From positions 62,001-126,000 of the forward strand of contig PCBI01000009.1 of NCBI GenBank assembly GCA_002730875.1: DNA of 64,000 nt, written 5' to 3'. The notes under the pieces were generated by a model. The model searched no databases, was not told the DNA's origin, and saw only the letters and a list, made by a program, of their open reading frames with translations. A program made the translations under genes and the position numbers. This stretch comes from Spirochaetaceae bacterium (GTDB lineage Bacteria > Spirochaetota > Leptospiria > Leptospirales > Leptonemataceae). Position 1 is the stretch's first letter, and the number at the start of each line of letters is the position of its first letter. Shown in pieces: positions 33,491 through 43,939 of this stretch.

Positions 33491-34510
33491 ATGGAAAATG
33501 AGAACCAAAATAGAATGGAGGGATTGCCATCAGAGTTGATGGAAGGCTTGCGCAATCCTCCTCGTCTGGAAGTGCCGGCCTTCGATCCTGCCTGGCTCGA
33601 TAAGGAGCCTGCCCATCTTTACAGGCCTGAACCTACGAAGGGTAAGTTACTTTCTTTCCCGGTGCTGGGGGGCTTGTCGGCCGTGGCAGCGGCAGCACTG
33701 GTCTTTATTGGCATTTATTTTGTTTATCCGGCTATGCAAGGGTCAGGCAATGGGTCGGCGCCGGAAATCTACGGGGCCGCCACAGGCGACGGCATCTCGC
33801 TCCTATCCACCGATCATAGCGCCAGTGGCTGGAATATGGGATCTCTGACGCCGGGTCAAACCGTCCGCACCGGCGGAGAAACCCTGGATATAATCGCTTC
33901 CAACGGAGTGCTGGTAAGGCTTTATCCGGAAACAGTCGTGGAGATTCGTAAAGGGGAGGCCGGGCTGAATTTGCTGCAAAAATCCGGCCAGCTGCTTGCA
34001 GAGGTGAACCCCGGAGGCGCTGAATTCGGACCGGTGGCTCTGATTGTAGACACCCCCCACAGTCGGGTTCGCGTAACAGGCACCGTTTTCCATCTTTCAG
34101 TAGATGAGCAGGCTACAAGTTTGTACCTGGATGAAGGTAGTCTTACCATGGGGGATCGCTCCATACCGGATAAAACCCTGGCCCGACAGGAAAAAGACAG
34201 CGCGCCGGAGTTGAATGAGAACCCCGAATTTGCTTTGGATACGACCGCGGAACTCCGTAGCCTGCGGGCGAATACAGACCAGCTGGCCCGGAAATGGATT
34301 CCTGAGATGAAGCGGTTGGACCAGGTCAGGGGAGAAAAGGAAATCTCCGAGATGTACGGTCAATCCCTGGAAAAGATTATCTTGAAAGATGGCCGAATTT
34401 TACAGGGCGTTGTGGCTTCTCAACAAGGAGATCGTCTAATGCTTCATACTACATCGGGAGTAGTCGTAGTCCGTCGGCAGGATGTCCAGGAAATAGTGTA
34501 CGAAAATTGA
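33491..34510 (+). CDS. FecR-domain membrane protein, likely sigma regulator
   Basis: The 339-residue protein has a cytoplasmic N-terminus of about 52 residues, one membrane helix (GLSAVAAAALVFIGIYFVYP), and an extracytoplasmic FecR domain (VRTGGETLDIIASNGVLVRL, IVDTPHSRVRVTGTVFHLS). FecR proteins relay envelope signals to ECF sigma factors. The last 45 residues (LEKIILKDGRILQGVV, LMLHTTSGVVVV) are closely similar to the end of the next gene. The N-terminal part is short for a canonical anti-sigma zinc domain and has no HxxxCxxC. Confidence 0.85.
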   Translation: MENENQNRMEGLPSELMEGLRNPPRLEVPAFDPAWLDKEPAHLYRPEPTKGKLLSFPVLGGLSAVAAAALVFIGIYFVYPAMQGSGNGSAPEIYGAATGDGISLLSTDHSASGWNMGSLTPGQTVRTGGETLDIIASNGVLVRLYPETVVEIRKGEAGLNLLQKSGQLLAEVNPGGAEFGPVALIVDTPHSRVRVTGTVFHLSVDEQATSLYLDEGSLTMGDRSIPDKTLARQEKDSAPELNENPEFALDTTAELRSLRANTDQLARKWIPEMKRLDQVRGEKEISEMYGQSLEKIILKDGRILQGVVASQQGDRLMLHTTSGVVVVRRQDVQEIVYEN

Positions 34511-34624
34511 TGGATTTTTCCAGATAAGTGGCGCAAACTGCAAATATTCCCAAAGCACTTGTTTATTAGGTGAATACGGGCCGGATGCAAAGGCACCGGT
34601 AAAAAAGAATTTAGGAGAAGGCTG

Positions 34625-35764
34625 ATGAAAATGCGTGGAGCAATTTTGAAGACAGCCGGATTGCTCGTTGCCTCCCTGTTCCTCATTACAGTATCCTGTA
34701 AGGAACAGGCGAATAAGGAAGCATCCCGCTCTATGGTGATTGTGTTTGCTTCCGGCGATGCGAGTATTGTCCGGAATGGTGAGACGATTCCTGCGAAAGT
34801 AGGGACCGTAGTTAAAGAGAACGACGTTATTAAGACTACTCAGGGAACTGTGGATCTGCAGAGCCGCGATGGTAGCGCTGTTCGTGTTCGAGAAATGACT
34901 ACTCTTTCCGTTTCCAGCTTGATGGGAACCAAAGGGGAAACCAAGATCGAAATGAAGCATGGACAGATTCTGGCTAACGTTAAGAAAGCTTCCAAAGACC
35001 AGGAGTTCAACGTAGTAACGCCTACCGCGATTGCGGGTGTGCGCGGAACTACATTTGAAGTTCAGGTCTTCGAAGGTTTCGACGACAACCGTGTGTCCAA
35101 CTCTTCCGTCAGAGTGCTGGATGGCAAGGTAGCCATGAAGCCTCGAATCGTGGCTCTGGAAAATGTATCTCAAGAAGATATCGAAAAGAGCCCCAAACTG
35201 AAGAAGCTGGCTGAACTGCAGAACAAAGAAATTGTTCTGGATGATGCAAGCCGCGGTTCCATGGATCCTGAGCTGGAAAAGAAAGTTGCTCTGCTGAACA
35301 ACGCTTCCAGCGAAGATTCTGCTCAGGCGCTAAAGCTGGCTGAAGAGCAGGCTGACGACATTTCCAACACCGCTTCTACAGAAGAAGCGATGAAAAAAGA
35401 GGACGCCGAAGTTACAGTAAAGGACCGAATGGAGTCCGCTACTCTGACTGCTGCTACTCCGGAGATGCTGGAAAAACTGGAATCCGGTTCCAACCAGGAA
35501 GCTGCTGACGAGATCGCCGAGATCCGCAAGAAGCAGCAAGAGCAGATTCTTGCTCAAATCGAAGAAGAAGCCGAAAGCCAGAAGCTTGAGTCTGAAGAAG
35601 ACATTCGAAAGCACTATCAAGCTCTGGAAAGAATCGTACTGCATAACGGCGAAGTAATCCGTGGCGCAACTGTGGCTCAGACTGGAAACATTCTGGTAAT
35701 CCACACTGCAGACGGGGTTCGTCGAGTAAGCAAGTCCGAGATTGCTTCTCAGAACTTCCTGTAA
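34625..35764 (+). CDS. FecR-domain lipoprotein
   Basis: The 379-residue product has a lipoprotein signal (LLVASLFLITVSC), a FecR domain (VVKENDVIKTTQGTVDLQ, GQILANVKKAS, VVTPTAIAGVRGTTFEV), a long helical acidic region (about 190-325) and a C-terminal module (LERIVLHNGEVIRGATV, LVIHTADGVRRV) shared with the preceding protein. GGAG lies 8 bases before the ATG. Codon use looks biased to common codons, suggesting strong expression. A strong terminator follows. Confidence 0.85.
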   Translation: MKMRGAILKTAGLLVASLFLITVSCKEQANKEASRSMVIVFASGDASIVRNGETIPAKVGTVVKENDVIKTTQGTVDLQSRDGSAVRVREMTTLSVSSLMGTKGETKIEMKHGQILANVKKASKDQEFNVVTPTAIAGVRGTTFEVQVFEGFDDNRVSNSSVRVLDGKVAMKPRIVALENVSQEDIEKSPKLKKLAELQNKEIVLDDASRGSMDPELEKKVALLNNASSEDSAQALKLAEEQADDISNTASTEEAMKKEDAEVTVKDRMESATLTAATPEMLEKLESGSNQEAADEIAEIRKKQQEQILAQIEEEAESQKLESEEDIRKHYQALERIVLHNGEVIRGATVAQTGNILVIHTADGVRRVSKSEIASQNFL

Positions 35765-35788
35765 GATTCGAAAGAGTCTAACAAAGCG

Positions 35789-35823
35789 AAAGGCAGCGCC
35801 GCCAATCGGTGCTGCCTTTTTTT
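35789..35823 (+). terminator. Rho-independent terminator after the FecR lipoprotein gene
   Basis: AAAGGCAGC pairs with GCTGCCTTT around a 13-base loop and is followed by a run of T, 25 bp after the stop at 35764. Confidence 0.9.
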
Positions 35824-35956
35824 ATGCCTTCGGCCCCTCGCTGGGCTGCCCTGGAGCGCCGGTCGGATTTCGGCCTTGTCCGAACATGGGCTGCCCTGCC
35901 TTTGGCCCCTGCATTTTGATGGAAAACTTTGCGCTGTATTTGTAGTTTGTAACCGG

Positions 35957-36181
35957 ATGGATGAAGCTCAGTTATTTGCATTGATGCGTCCCCGAAAGGT
36001 CTGCATCTGTCGCGGCGTGTCCGAAAAGGAGATCCGGGACACCATCGCTTCGGGGCGGGCATCCAACTTCGATGAGCTTCAAAGGGAAACTCGGTGCTGT
36101 ACGGGCTGCGGTACCTGCGAAAGCCACGTGCGAAAAATCATGAACGATGAGCTCAGCCAGAAGACAGCCGGTTCCGGCTAA
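35957..36181 (+). CDS. Bfd-like [2Fe-2S] ferredoxin
   Basis: The 74-residue product has the BFD/(2Fe-2S) pattern C-x-C and C-x2-C: VCICRGVSEKEI near residue 14 and CCTGCGTCESHVRKIM near 48. Bfd proteins reduce bacterioferritin to release iron, or serve as small redox modules. The ATG at 35957 is preferred over the longer frame to 35876, which would run into the terminator region. It lies just upstream of exbB/exbD, consistent with a link to iron use. Confidence 0.85.
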   Translation: MDEAQLFALMRPRKVCICRGVSEKEIRDTIASGRASNFDELQRETRCCTGCGTCESHVRKIMNDELSQKTAGSG

Positions 36182-36226
36182 TTTTGCCGGGAAAGCTGAT
36201 TGCATCCGTCAAGTGCCCGGCCATTA

Positions 36227-36859
36227 ATGTCCCGGACAATGGATTTTACCTGGTCAATGATGATTCAGGCCGGTGGCCCGGTACTGATACTACTAATCTT
36301 CTTTCTTCTAGCTGCCTTTATTGCCATCGGCGAGCGCTGGATCTATTTCAAGAATCTGGACAAATCCAGAGAACATGAAGAAATACTCCGTCTGGCGGGG
36401 GCTGGCAAAGCCTCCGAAGCGCTGAGTTTTGCGCGCTCCGCTCGATCCCCGGTAGCCTACGTGTTGGCCGAATGCATTTCCGGTCCCGGCGAATCTCCTG
36501 CCGACGGAAACTTCAGTGAACGCTTCGAAGAAGTGAAGGGCCGTGCCATAGCGGAAAAGCTACCGGAAATGGAGCGCTTTTTTACTCTGCTTGCCACGCT
36601 GGGTTCGGTGAGTCCCTTTATCGGACTTCTGGGAACGGTATTCGGAATAATTCGAGCGTTCATGGAGCTCGGCGGCGGCGGAAGCGATCTGTCCGGACTG
36701 AATGCCGGCATTGCCGAGGCTCTGGTGGCCACCGCGGCCGGTTTGCTGGTGGCCATTCCCGCCACCTTCGCCTACAACTTCCTGAAGAAAAAAGCGGAGG
36801 CCCACGTGCTTACAATGGAAGTGCAGGCCTCACGATTAAAGGAAGCTCTTCGTCGCTAG
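36227..36859 (+). CDS. exbB: MotA/TolQ/ExbB proton channel family protein
   Basis: The protein has three membrane helices: near residues 10-35 (GGPVLILLIFFLLAAFIAIG), and a pair in the second half (TLLATLGSVSPFIGLLGTVF, VATAAGLLVAIPATFAYNF) typical of ExbB/TolQ. With ExbD it forms a proton-driven stator that powers TonB- or TolA-type envelope work. The start may be ATG 36227 or 36239; an earlier TTG at 36200 is unlikely. exbD follows after 76 bp. No tonB gene is in the window. Confidence 0.88.
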   Translation: MSRTMDFTWSMMIQAGGPVLILLIFFLLAAFIAIGERWIYFKNLDKSREHEEILRLAGAGKASEALSFARSARSPVAYVLAECISGPGESPADGNFSERFEEVKGRAIAEKLPEMERFFTLLATLGSVSPFIGLLGTVFGIIRAFMELGGGGSDLSGLNAGIAEALVATAAGLLVAIPATFAYNFLKKKAEAHVLTMEVQASRLKEALRR

Positions 36860-36935
36860 ATTGGTTGGATGATGCTTTGGGGCGCATGCTCGGCAATGAC
36901 CAGCTCGACTGAATTGATTCGCAAGGTATGGAATC

Positions 36936-37346
36936 ATGGTACGCTATAAGAAAAACGAAGACTCCCTGGTTAGCACGATCAATATTACTCCTTTCACGGA
37001 TGTGATTCTCGTATTGCTGATTATCTTTATGATTTCTGCGCCGGGGCTTTACCAGGCCTCTTTCAAGATTCAGCTTCCCGGTACGAATTCCGGCGGGAAT
37101 CGCTCTGATTACACGGTAACCATTGCCGCGGAAAAGAGCGGTCAGATGTACTGGAACGGCGAGCCCATCGACGATCAGCAACTGGCGGAACGTCTGGCCG
37201 GTCTCAAGGATCCGGCCAGTTCTCGAATACTGATCAATGCAGATTCTGATCTGGCCCACGGAAAGGTGGTTCGTCTGGTGGATCGAGTGCGGCAGTCGGG
37301 GGCGACATCGGTTTATGTGGGAACGGTTCCGGAAAACCAGCGCTAA
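36936..37346 (+). CDS. exbD: ExbD/TolR family protein
   Basis: The 136-residue product has one membrane helix with the key Asp (INITPFTDVILVLLIIFMIS, Asp near residue 22) and a periplasmic domain (DYTVTIAAEKSGQMYWNGEP, ILINADSDLAHGKVV). It partners the ExbB-like channel. The downstream cyclase-like gene overlaps its 3' end by about 32 bp. Confidence 0.92.
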   Translation: MVRYKKNEDSLVSTINITPFTDVILVLLIIFMISAPGLYQASFKIQLPGTNSGGNRSDYTVTIAAEKSGQMYWNGEPIDDQQLAERLAGLKDPASSRILINADSDLAHGKVVRLVDRVRQSGATSVYVGTVPENQR

Positions 37347-38664
37347 GCCTGCCTCCCCTGCGCCGGATCTAATTCTTGGACTGAGGGCCCTGCAGGGGCT
37401 TTTTCTGGTGAGCTTTCTATTCCTGGGTTTGGAATGGCTGCGAGGGCGACAGCTTCCGTACGAGTTTCTGTTGTACGCTTTGCTCGCCGAGCTCTTGATC
37501 TTCACCGCTCTGTGGGCCTTATTTCGCCTGGGGCGGTTGAAGCGACAGACCATGCATCGGCTGGCGCTCTGGACAGCGGCGGCCACCAGTTTGCCGGTAT
37601 CGGTGTATCTTACTCTGGTGGATGCAGGCGGGGAAATTCGCTTTGTTCTGCTTCTAATCTGGTTTCTGGCCTATGGCCGCGCCACCGGAATTCTTCTGAC
37701 GGTGCTGTACATTAGCGGGGTGGGAGCCCTTCTGCTTCTTTCGGGAAAATTCGATTTCTTTGCGGGCAACGATCCTATTCGTTCGTTGATTCGTTCATCG
37801 CTCCTATCCCTGGCTTTGCTTCCCATCCTGATCTACATTAGATCGCGGATGCTTCGCCGGAGTATGCGTCCTATCCGACTTACGCATACGCTGTTGCGCC
37901 TACAGAAACTTATCAACCACGATGACCAATCGGCAGCCGGTAAACGATTGCTATTGCCGGCTAACGCAAGAGATCTATGGGCCTGGACGGACCGACCGGA
38001 TCGAAGCGGGCTGTTTGTCCGCCAGGGGCCTGCACCGGGCTACGTTCCGGGAATACTGATCCGGATAGATTTCAGCCCTTTAGCCGCTTTCGCAGCCAAT
38101 GATAGTCCGCGCCAACAGGCCGAATCCATTTCCCGACGGCTACTGGAATGGCAGGAAGCAATCAACCAGCGATGCCGCGCCAATGGATTGTGGATGAACC
38201 CCGGGCCGAACCTCGAATTCTGGGCGACACTGGAGAATGTGGCGGGGATAGAAGAAGCGCTGACTGCACTGCTTCAACGGTACCGTCAGGATCGAAAGTC
38301 TTCTTTGTCCCGGGGGATGGAATACCCGGCGATACGGGTGACCTTGCATTGCGGCGAGCTCTGGCTACTGTCCACGGCAACAGAACAGATCCGGGCCATT
38401 GCTGGCGGGACGGAGCGCGAACTGGATAGCCAAACGGCAAGTCGGACGGAGGACCTGTCTGCAGGCCAGTCCCAGAGCTCCAACGCTCCATTCAATGAAG
38501 CCGCCGGCCGATCGGGGGAATACTTCCTCTTGATTAACTGCTTCGAATCCCGGCGACTCACCCTTCCATTGATTCAGTCTTTTTCTGATTCTGGGCTATG
38601 CCTGGAAGCGTTGAAAAAAATGGCTGCTGTAGATGCTGAGTCGGATTCAGGATTGACCGAATAG
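37315..38664 (+). CDS. Membrane protein with degenerate class III nucleotide-cyclase-like domain
   Basis: From the ATG at 37315 the product is 449 residues. Five to six hydrophobic helices (about residues 20-185) are followed by a cytoplasmic domain. Its strands GILIRIDFSPLAAFAAN and AIRVTLHCGELWLLSTATEQ, then IRAIAGGTERELDSQTA, resemble the adenylate/guanylate cyclase fold (compare IxDIxGFT, IRIGIHxGEV and VxGxxVNxAARL). The second metal-binding Asp seems absent (PGPNLEFWATLENV in place of GDAxMAxF), so it may be inactive or a binding domain. The family call is by eye only. It is probably cotranscribed with exbB/exbD. Confidence 0.5.
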   Translation: MWERFRKTSAKPASPAPDLILGLRALQGLFLVSFLFLGLEWLRGRQLPYEFLLYALLAELLIFTALWALFRLGRLKRQTMHRLALWTAAATSLPVSVYLTLVDAGGEIRFVLLLIWFLAYGRATGILLTVLYISGVGALLLLSGKFDFFAGNDPIRSLIRSSLLSLALLPILIYIRSRMLRRSMRPIRLTHTLLRLQKLINHDDQSAAGKRLLLPANARDLWAWTDRPDRSGLFVRQGPAPGYVPGILIRIDFSPLAAFAANDSPRQQAESISRRLLEWQEAINQRCRANGLWMNPGPNLEFWATLENVAGIEEALTALLQRYRQDRKSSLSRGMEYPAIRVTLHCGELWLLSTATEQIRAIAGGTERELDSQTASRTEDLSAGQSQSSNAPFNEAAGRSGEYFLLINCFESRRLTLPLIQSFSDSGLCLEALKKMAAVDAESDSGLTE

Positions 38665-38706
38665 TGCCACAGCCCCAGATTGCCAATTCATAGTAATATG
38701 GTAGGG

Positions 38707-38735
38707 TATCCCCGACGGGTACCTATCAGGGGATA
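38707..38735 (+). promoter_or_regulatory. Leader hairpin upstream of metY
   Basis: TATCCCC (38707-38713) pairs with GGGGATA (38729-38735), followed by six As. It lies 67 bp before the metY ATG. It could be a regulatory leader element; it does not match the SAM-I core pattern I know. Confidence 0.35.
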
Positions 38736-38736
38736 A

Positions 38737-40101
<1,365 letters not shown>

Positions 40102-40213
40102 TTCCAGGGGCCTGGCCCATGCCTGGCCTGACAGCAAAACAGTCGAGCCCCGGCCGGGGCCGCCTGATGCGCCGATGCGGTAAATGCCGGGCGGGCCGTG
40201 AGCTGTTGCAGTC

Positions 40214-40238
40214 CGCCGCGGCAGCCCGGTCCGCGGCG
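40214..40238. promoter_or_regulatory. GC-rich hairpin in the metY-metX spacer
   Basis: CGCCGCGG (40214) and CCGCGGCG (40231) form a perfect 8-bp stem. The 276-bp spacer also has a T-rich stretch near 40271 and 40324. It may be an attenuator or transcript-stabilising hairpin between metY and metX; no gene is seen there. Confidence 0.35.
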
Positions 40239-40377
40239 CACTGAAGGCGGCACCAGGCCTCAGGGCGGCATCATTTTTTGGCATCAAGCGGCAAAAAATC
40301 GCTCTCACTCAAGCCCTGGGTGTCTTTTTTGGACAGAAGCGCCGGCTGTGGCTCCCGACAGTGCGCTTATTCAATTT

Positions 40378-41589
40378 ATGGAAAGAGACGGTTCTATCGA
40401 AGGCGATTTACAGGATGGAAGGATTGAGGGGTATGTCTCACCCCTGGGTGAGGTGCATACCCGCACCGTTAAATTGTCCGGATTTCAAACAAGATCGGGC
40501 TACCGCCTGAAAGAGATCGAAATCAACTACCTTACCGTCGGGACTTTGAGTCCTGAAAAAGACAATGCAATCCTGATCTGCCACGCTCTTTCCGGAAATG
40601 CTCATGTTGCGGGCACGCATCCGGAAACCGGCAGGCCTGGCTGGTGGGATCTCTATGTCGGTCCCGGCAAGACCATAGATACAAACAAATTCTTTGTAAT
40701 CTGTTCCAACGTAATTGGTGGCTGCAACGGCAGCACCGGACCTACATCGATCAATCCTGACACCGGCAAGCCGTACGGAATGGAGTTTCCTCCGATTACG
40801 ATAGAGGACATGGTACGAGGGCAGGTGGAGCTCATTGATCATCTGGGCATTCAAAAGCTCTTTTCGGTTATAGGCGGCTCCATGGGGGGTATGCAGGCGT
40901 TGGTCTGGGCCACCCATTATCCCAATCGTGTGCAAACCTGTGTTCCTCTGGCTTCATCCATGGCCCACTCGGCCATGCAGATAGCGTTCAACGAAGTGGG
41001 GCGTCAGGCCATTCTAAACGATCCTAAATGGCAGGAAGGGCAGTACACCCGGGAAAGTCGACCGGAGCACGGTCTGGCTGTGGCCCGGATGGTGGCGCAC
41101 GTCACCTATCTGTCCGAATTTTCCATGCAGGATAAGTTCGGCCGACGACAGCAAAGACCCCCTTCGCGAGAGGATCTGTTTCCCATGTACTTTTCGGTGG
41201 AGAGCTATCTTCACTACCAGGGCGAAAGCTTCGTTAAGCGATTTGACCCCAACTCCTATCTCTATATTACCAAAGCCCTGGACATGTTCGATCTGCTGGG
41301 AGGGAATAACCCCGAAGATATTTTTTCTACCGTCGAGGCCAGGTTTCTGGTAGTAAGCTTCGAGTCCGATTGGTTATACCCGCCATCGCAGTCCCGGGAA
41401 CTGGTTCGTGCATTGAAGCGGTCCAGGGTTACGGTAACCTATTTGAATCTGGAAACCCCCAACGGGCATGATTCTTTTCTAATCCACAATGTAGAATTGT
41501 TTGGCGTTCTCGGGAACTTCCTGAATGTGGAGTACAGGAATATGAGAGATCAGGGAGCGCTTGCTGCAAATGATTCAGGCACTGTATGA
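40378..41589 (+). CDS. metX: Homoserine O-acetyltransferase
   Basis: MetX acetylates homoserine with acetyl-CoA, giving the MetY substrate. The 403-residue alpha/beta-hydrolase has LICHALSGNAHVAG, the nucleophile elbow GGSMGGMQ and the catalytic His in NGHDSFL. The ATG at 40378 gives the normal length; the long frame to 40198 would add an untypical basic stretch. Its 3' end overlaps metW by 20 bp. Confidence 0.95.
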   Translation: MERDGSIEGDLQDGRIEGYVSPLGEVHTRTVKLSGFQTRSGYRLKEIEINYLTVGTLSPEKDNAILICHALSGNAHVAGTHPETGRPGWWDLYVGPGKTIDTNKFFVICSNVIGGCNGSTGPTSINPDTGKPYGMEFPPITIEDMVRGQVELIDHLGIQKLFSVIGGSMGGMQALVWATHYPNRVQTCVPLASSMAHSAMQIAFNEVGRQAILNDPKWQEGQYTRESRPEHGLAVARMVAHVTYLSEFSMQDKFGRRQQRPPSREDLFPMYFSVESYLHYQGESFVKRFDPNSYLYITKALDMFDLLGGNNPEDIFSTVEARFLVVSFESDWLYPPSQSRELVRALKRSRVTVTYLNLETPNGHDSFLIHNVELFGVLGNFLNVEYRNMRDQGALAANDSGTV

Positions 41590-42160
41590 TACAGTGGCCG
41601 CCTGGATTCCGCCCGGCTCCAGGGTACTGGATCTGGGTACCGGGGACGGAGCCTTTCTACAGAGACTGGTAGAGCATCGTAAGGTAGAGGCCGAAGGAGT
41701 AGAGAAGGACGGCCACCTTGCTGCCCGATGCATCGAGCGCGGGCTGGTGGTCCACCAGGGCGATATCCTGGACGGTCTGGATCAATACGGAAAGAACAGC
41801 TTTGACTATGTGTTGCTCCTGGGTACTTTTCAGGAGCTAATAGATCCCTGGAAGGTTCTGGAAGAGGCCTTCCGCGTGGGCAAGCGGGTCATTGTGGGAT
41901 TCAGTAACTTTGCCTACTGGCGAGCCCGGTTTCAGATTCTATTGCGAGGGCGCAGTCCCGTCACTGCAAGAATGCCCCATCCCTGGTATTTAAGTCCGAA
42001 CCTGCAGTATTTTTCCATCCATGATTTCAGGGACTTCACCCGGGCCAAAGATCTGGTGGTGGAAGATATCGCCTATTTCTCGGGCAAAAGGAAAATAGGA
42101 TTTCTGCCAAACCTTCGTTCAGAACAAAGTGTTGCTCTGCTCCACGACGGCGACAGTTAG
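41570..42160 (+). CDS. metW: MetW, methyltransferase-like partner of MetX
   Basis: The 196-residue product has a SAM-type fold motif (VLDLGTGDGAFLQRL near residue 20) and the MetW patterns FQELIDPWKVLEEAFRVGK and FSNFAYWRARFQ. MetW proteins activate or stabilise MetX. The ATG at 41570 lies within the metX 3' end, so it is translationally coupled. Confidence 0.93.
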   Translation: MIQALYDTVAAWIPPGSRVLDLGTGDGAFLQRLVEHRKVEAEGVEKDGHLAARCIERGLVVHQGDILDGLDQYGKNSFDYVLLLGTFQELIDPWKVLEEAFRVGKRVIVGFSNFAYWRARFQILLRGRSPVTARMPHPWYLSPNLQYFSIHDFRDFTRAKDLVVEDIAYFSGKRKIGFLPNLRSEQSVALLHDGDS

Positions 42161-42232
42161 TCGAAATACTCTCTAACAATCGCTCTTCGTACAAATAGCT
42201 CCTGTCGACCCTTCAAAGGCCTTATCTACCTT

Positions 42233-42342
42233 TTCTATATCCTCTTCTATATCCTCTTCTATAGCCACGACTATAGCTACGACTATAGCTACGACTATAG
42301 CTACGACTATAGCTACGACTATAGCTACGACTATAGCTACGT
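42233..42342. repeat. 12-bp-period tandem repeat (minisatellite)
   Basis: About nine units of 12 bp: the first resemble TTCTATATCCTC, then six resemble CTATAGCTACGA, a change that spreads along the array. The later units are rich in palindromic CTATAG/TAGCTA. It lies between metW and the OmpA-family gene (convergent ends), with no gene in 42161-42426. Confidence 0.9.
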
Positions 42343-42426
42343 CCGCGGCATAAGGATCGAATCAGGGGCCGGGGTATCTAAACCCCGGCGTCCGCAAGTG
42401 GAGTGGCTTGTTCGAACACTGATTGC

Positions 42427-43839
42427 CTATTCGGTAACAATCAGTATTTCCACTCGGCGGTTTTGAGCTCGACCCTCCGGCGTGTTATTGGGCGCGATTG
42501 GTTTTGCTTCGCCGAATCCTTTATAGGACATCCGGGTCGGGTCGAAGGAATGACTCTTCTGTAGTTCGTCCAGTACAGAACGGGCCCGCTTCTCCGAGAG
42601 CTTCTGGTTGTACTGGTCCGGTCCTGTGGAGTCCGTATGGCCGGAAATGCGAATCTCGCGATCCGGGTATCGTTTCAGGATCTTTGCAATTCCTTCGATT
42701 GTTTTTCTTGCTCGGGGAGTTAGTTCGGCGGAGTCGAACTCGAAAAGAATATCGCTCAAATCCAGGGCAATACCTTCGTCGGTTTTTCTTACGTTTACAT
42801 CCTCGGCATTGTCTTTTAGATCTTCGCGGATGTTCTCTGCCATCTCTTCCTTTTGATCTTCAGAAATGGTGCGCGTTCGATCGTACCAGCTATGGATGCG
42901 GTACGTGCCATCCACTGTCTGAGTCAGGGATTCGAATCGGTACTGTATGTTCTGAACATCGTAGATGGGAATACCCTTTTCGGCATCGAACCAGAGTTCG
43001 TCCCGGGACAGACCTGTGATTCTTCGTAGCGGAAACCCGGGACGATTAACCGGATGTACAAATTCATAGGCAAACTGGATCTTATGGGCTTTGCGTTTCT
43101 TTCCGTCTCGGTCAACAATCCAGCCTTCGCCCATGTACTGGTAGCGTACGGTCATGGGGATCTTGATTTTTTCGCCGCGAAGATCCATAGTCTCCATTCC
43201 AGGCGCTTTCCAGATCTGTCCTTTCTTTACGGCCTCTACAGGAAAACTGGGAAGACTGCGAAGGTTGGGCATTATATATTTGTCCGGAACATCGTAGGCG
43301 CCCAGGGCGCTGATGGTGAACTGGCTATCGTAGGTGGTTTCCTTTTTGAAAGGCCCGGCTCCGGCCGGCGTTCGCGCATAAGTGTGGAATTCGCCTACAA
43401 GTAGAGCCAGCGCGCTTTGTGGATCCTGGGATTCCTGAGTCTCCTTTACCTTCAAAACGATCTTATTTCTTTCTTCCCTGCTGCCCCTGGACTGGTTTTT
43501 GGCCAGCAAGATATCCTGGATCTTGTCAACGGTCAGCACATCCCCTCTGGAAAGCTCAAACCTGAATTGTACTTCGGAAGGACTTTCATCGTTCAAACCC
43601 CGCGGGGGGTTGGTGAGCGATGGTCCCTGCGACACCGGAACCGGTTCTCCGAAGACCGGCCCCACGGCCATGAACAGGACCACAAAGGCCAGCGATAAAA
43701 GTCCTCCGGTCCCCATACTACGGAACCTCGCTATCCGGCGCGGCGCGGGAGTTTTGCCACCCGGGATCTGAATAGATGAGAAAAGTATTGCATTTCGAGT
43801 TTTCATTGGTAAGGTAGGGCCTATGTCATTTTCGGTCAT
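42427..43839 (-). CDS. OmpA-family protein
   Basis: The C-terminal 120 residues are an OmpA-like peptidoglycan-binding domain (FEFDSAELTPRARKTIEGIA, ISGHTDSTGPDQYNQKLSEK, YKGFGEAKPIAPN) that anchors the outer envelope to the cell wall. The central region is beta-rich and unrecognised. The signal peptide is GGLLSLAFVVLFMAVGPVFG. The start is uncertain: ATG 43839, ATG 43806 or ATG 43716 (GAGG upstream). The long N-region with Arg residues favours a start before 43716. Full length from 43839 is 470 residues. Confidence 0.87.
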   Translation of the reverse strand: MTENDIGPTLPMKTRNAILFSSIQIPGGKTPAPRRIARFRSMGTGGLLSLAFVVLFMAVGPVFGEPVPVSQGPSLTNPPRGLNDESPSEVQFRFELSRGDVLTVDKIQDILLAKNQSRGSREERNKIVLKVKETQESQDPQSALALLVGEFHTYARTPAGAGPFKKETTYDSQFTISALGAYDVPDKYIMPNLRSLPSFPVEAVKKGQIWKAPGMETMDLRGEKIKIPMTVRYQYMGEGWIVDRDGKKRKAHKIQFAYEFVHPVNRPGFPLRRITGLSRDELWFDAEKGIPIYDVQNIQYRFESLTQTVDGTYRIHSWYDRTRTISEDQKEEMAENIREDLKDNAEDVNVRKTDEGIALDLSDILFEFDSAELTPRARKTIEGIAKILKRYPDREIRISGHTDSTGPDQYNQKLSEKRARSVLDELQKSHSFDPTRMSYKGFGEAKPIAPNNTPEGRAQNRRVEILIVTE

Positions 43840-43939
43840 CCTTTAGAATGCTTAAGGGCCGGTCTGGTTTATGGAAAATCATTGATCCTGGACCATCGTT
43901 ACCCAAATCTGGCTTTTCCAGAGGAAATCAGAGGAAATT

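Noticed and set aside
40198..40377. Longer start for metX
   Set aside because: The extra 60 residues are Arg/Pro/Gly-rich, run through a GC-rich hairpin and are not part of the enzyme family.
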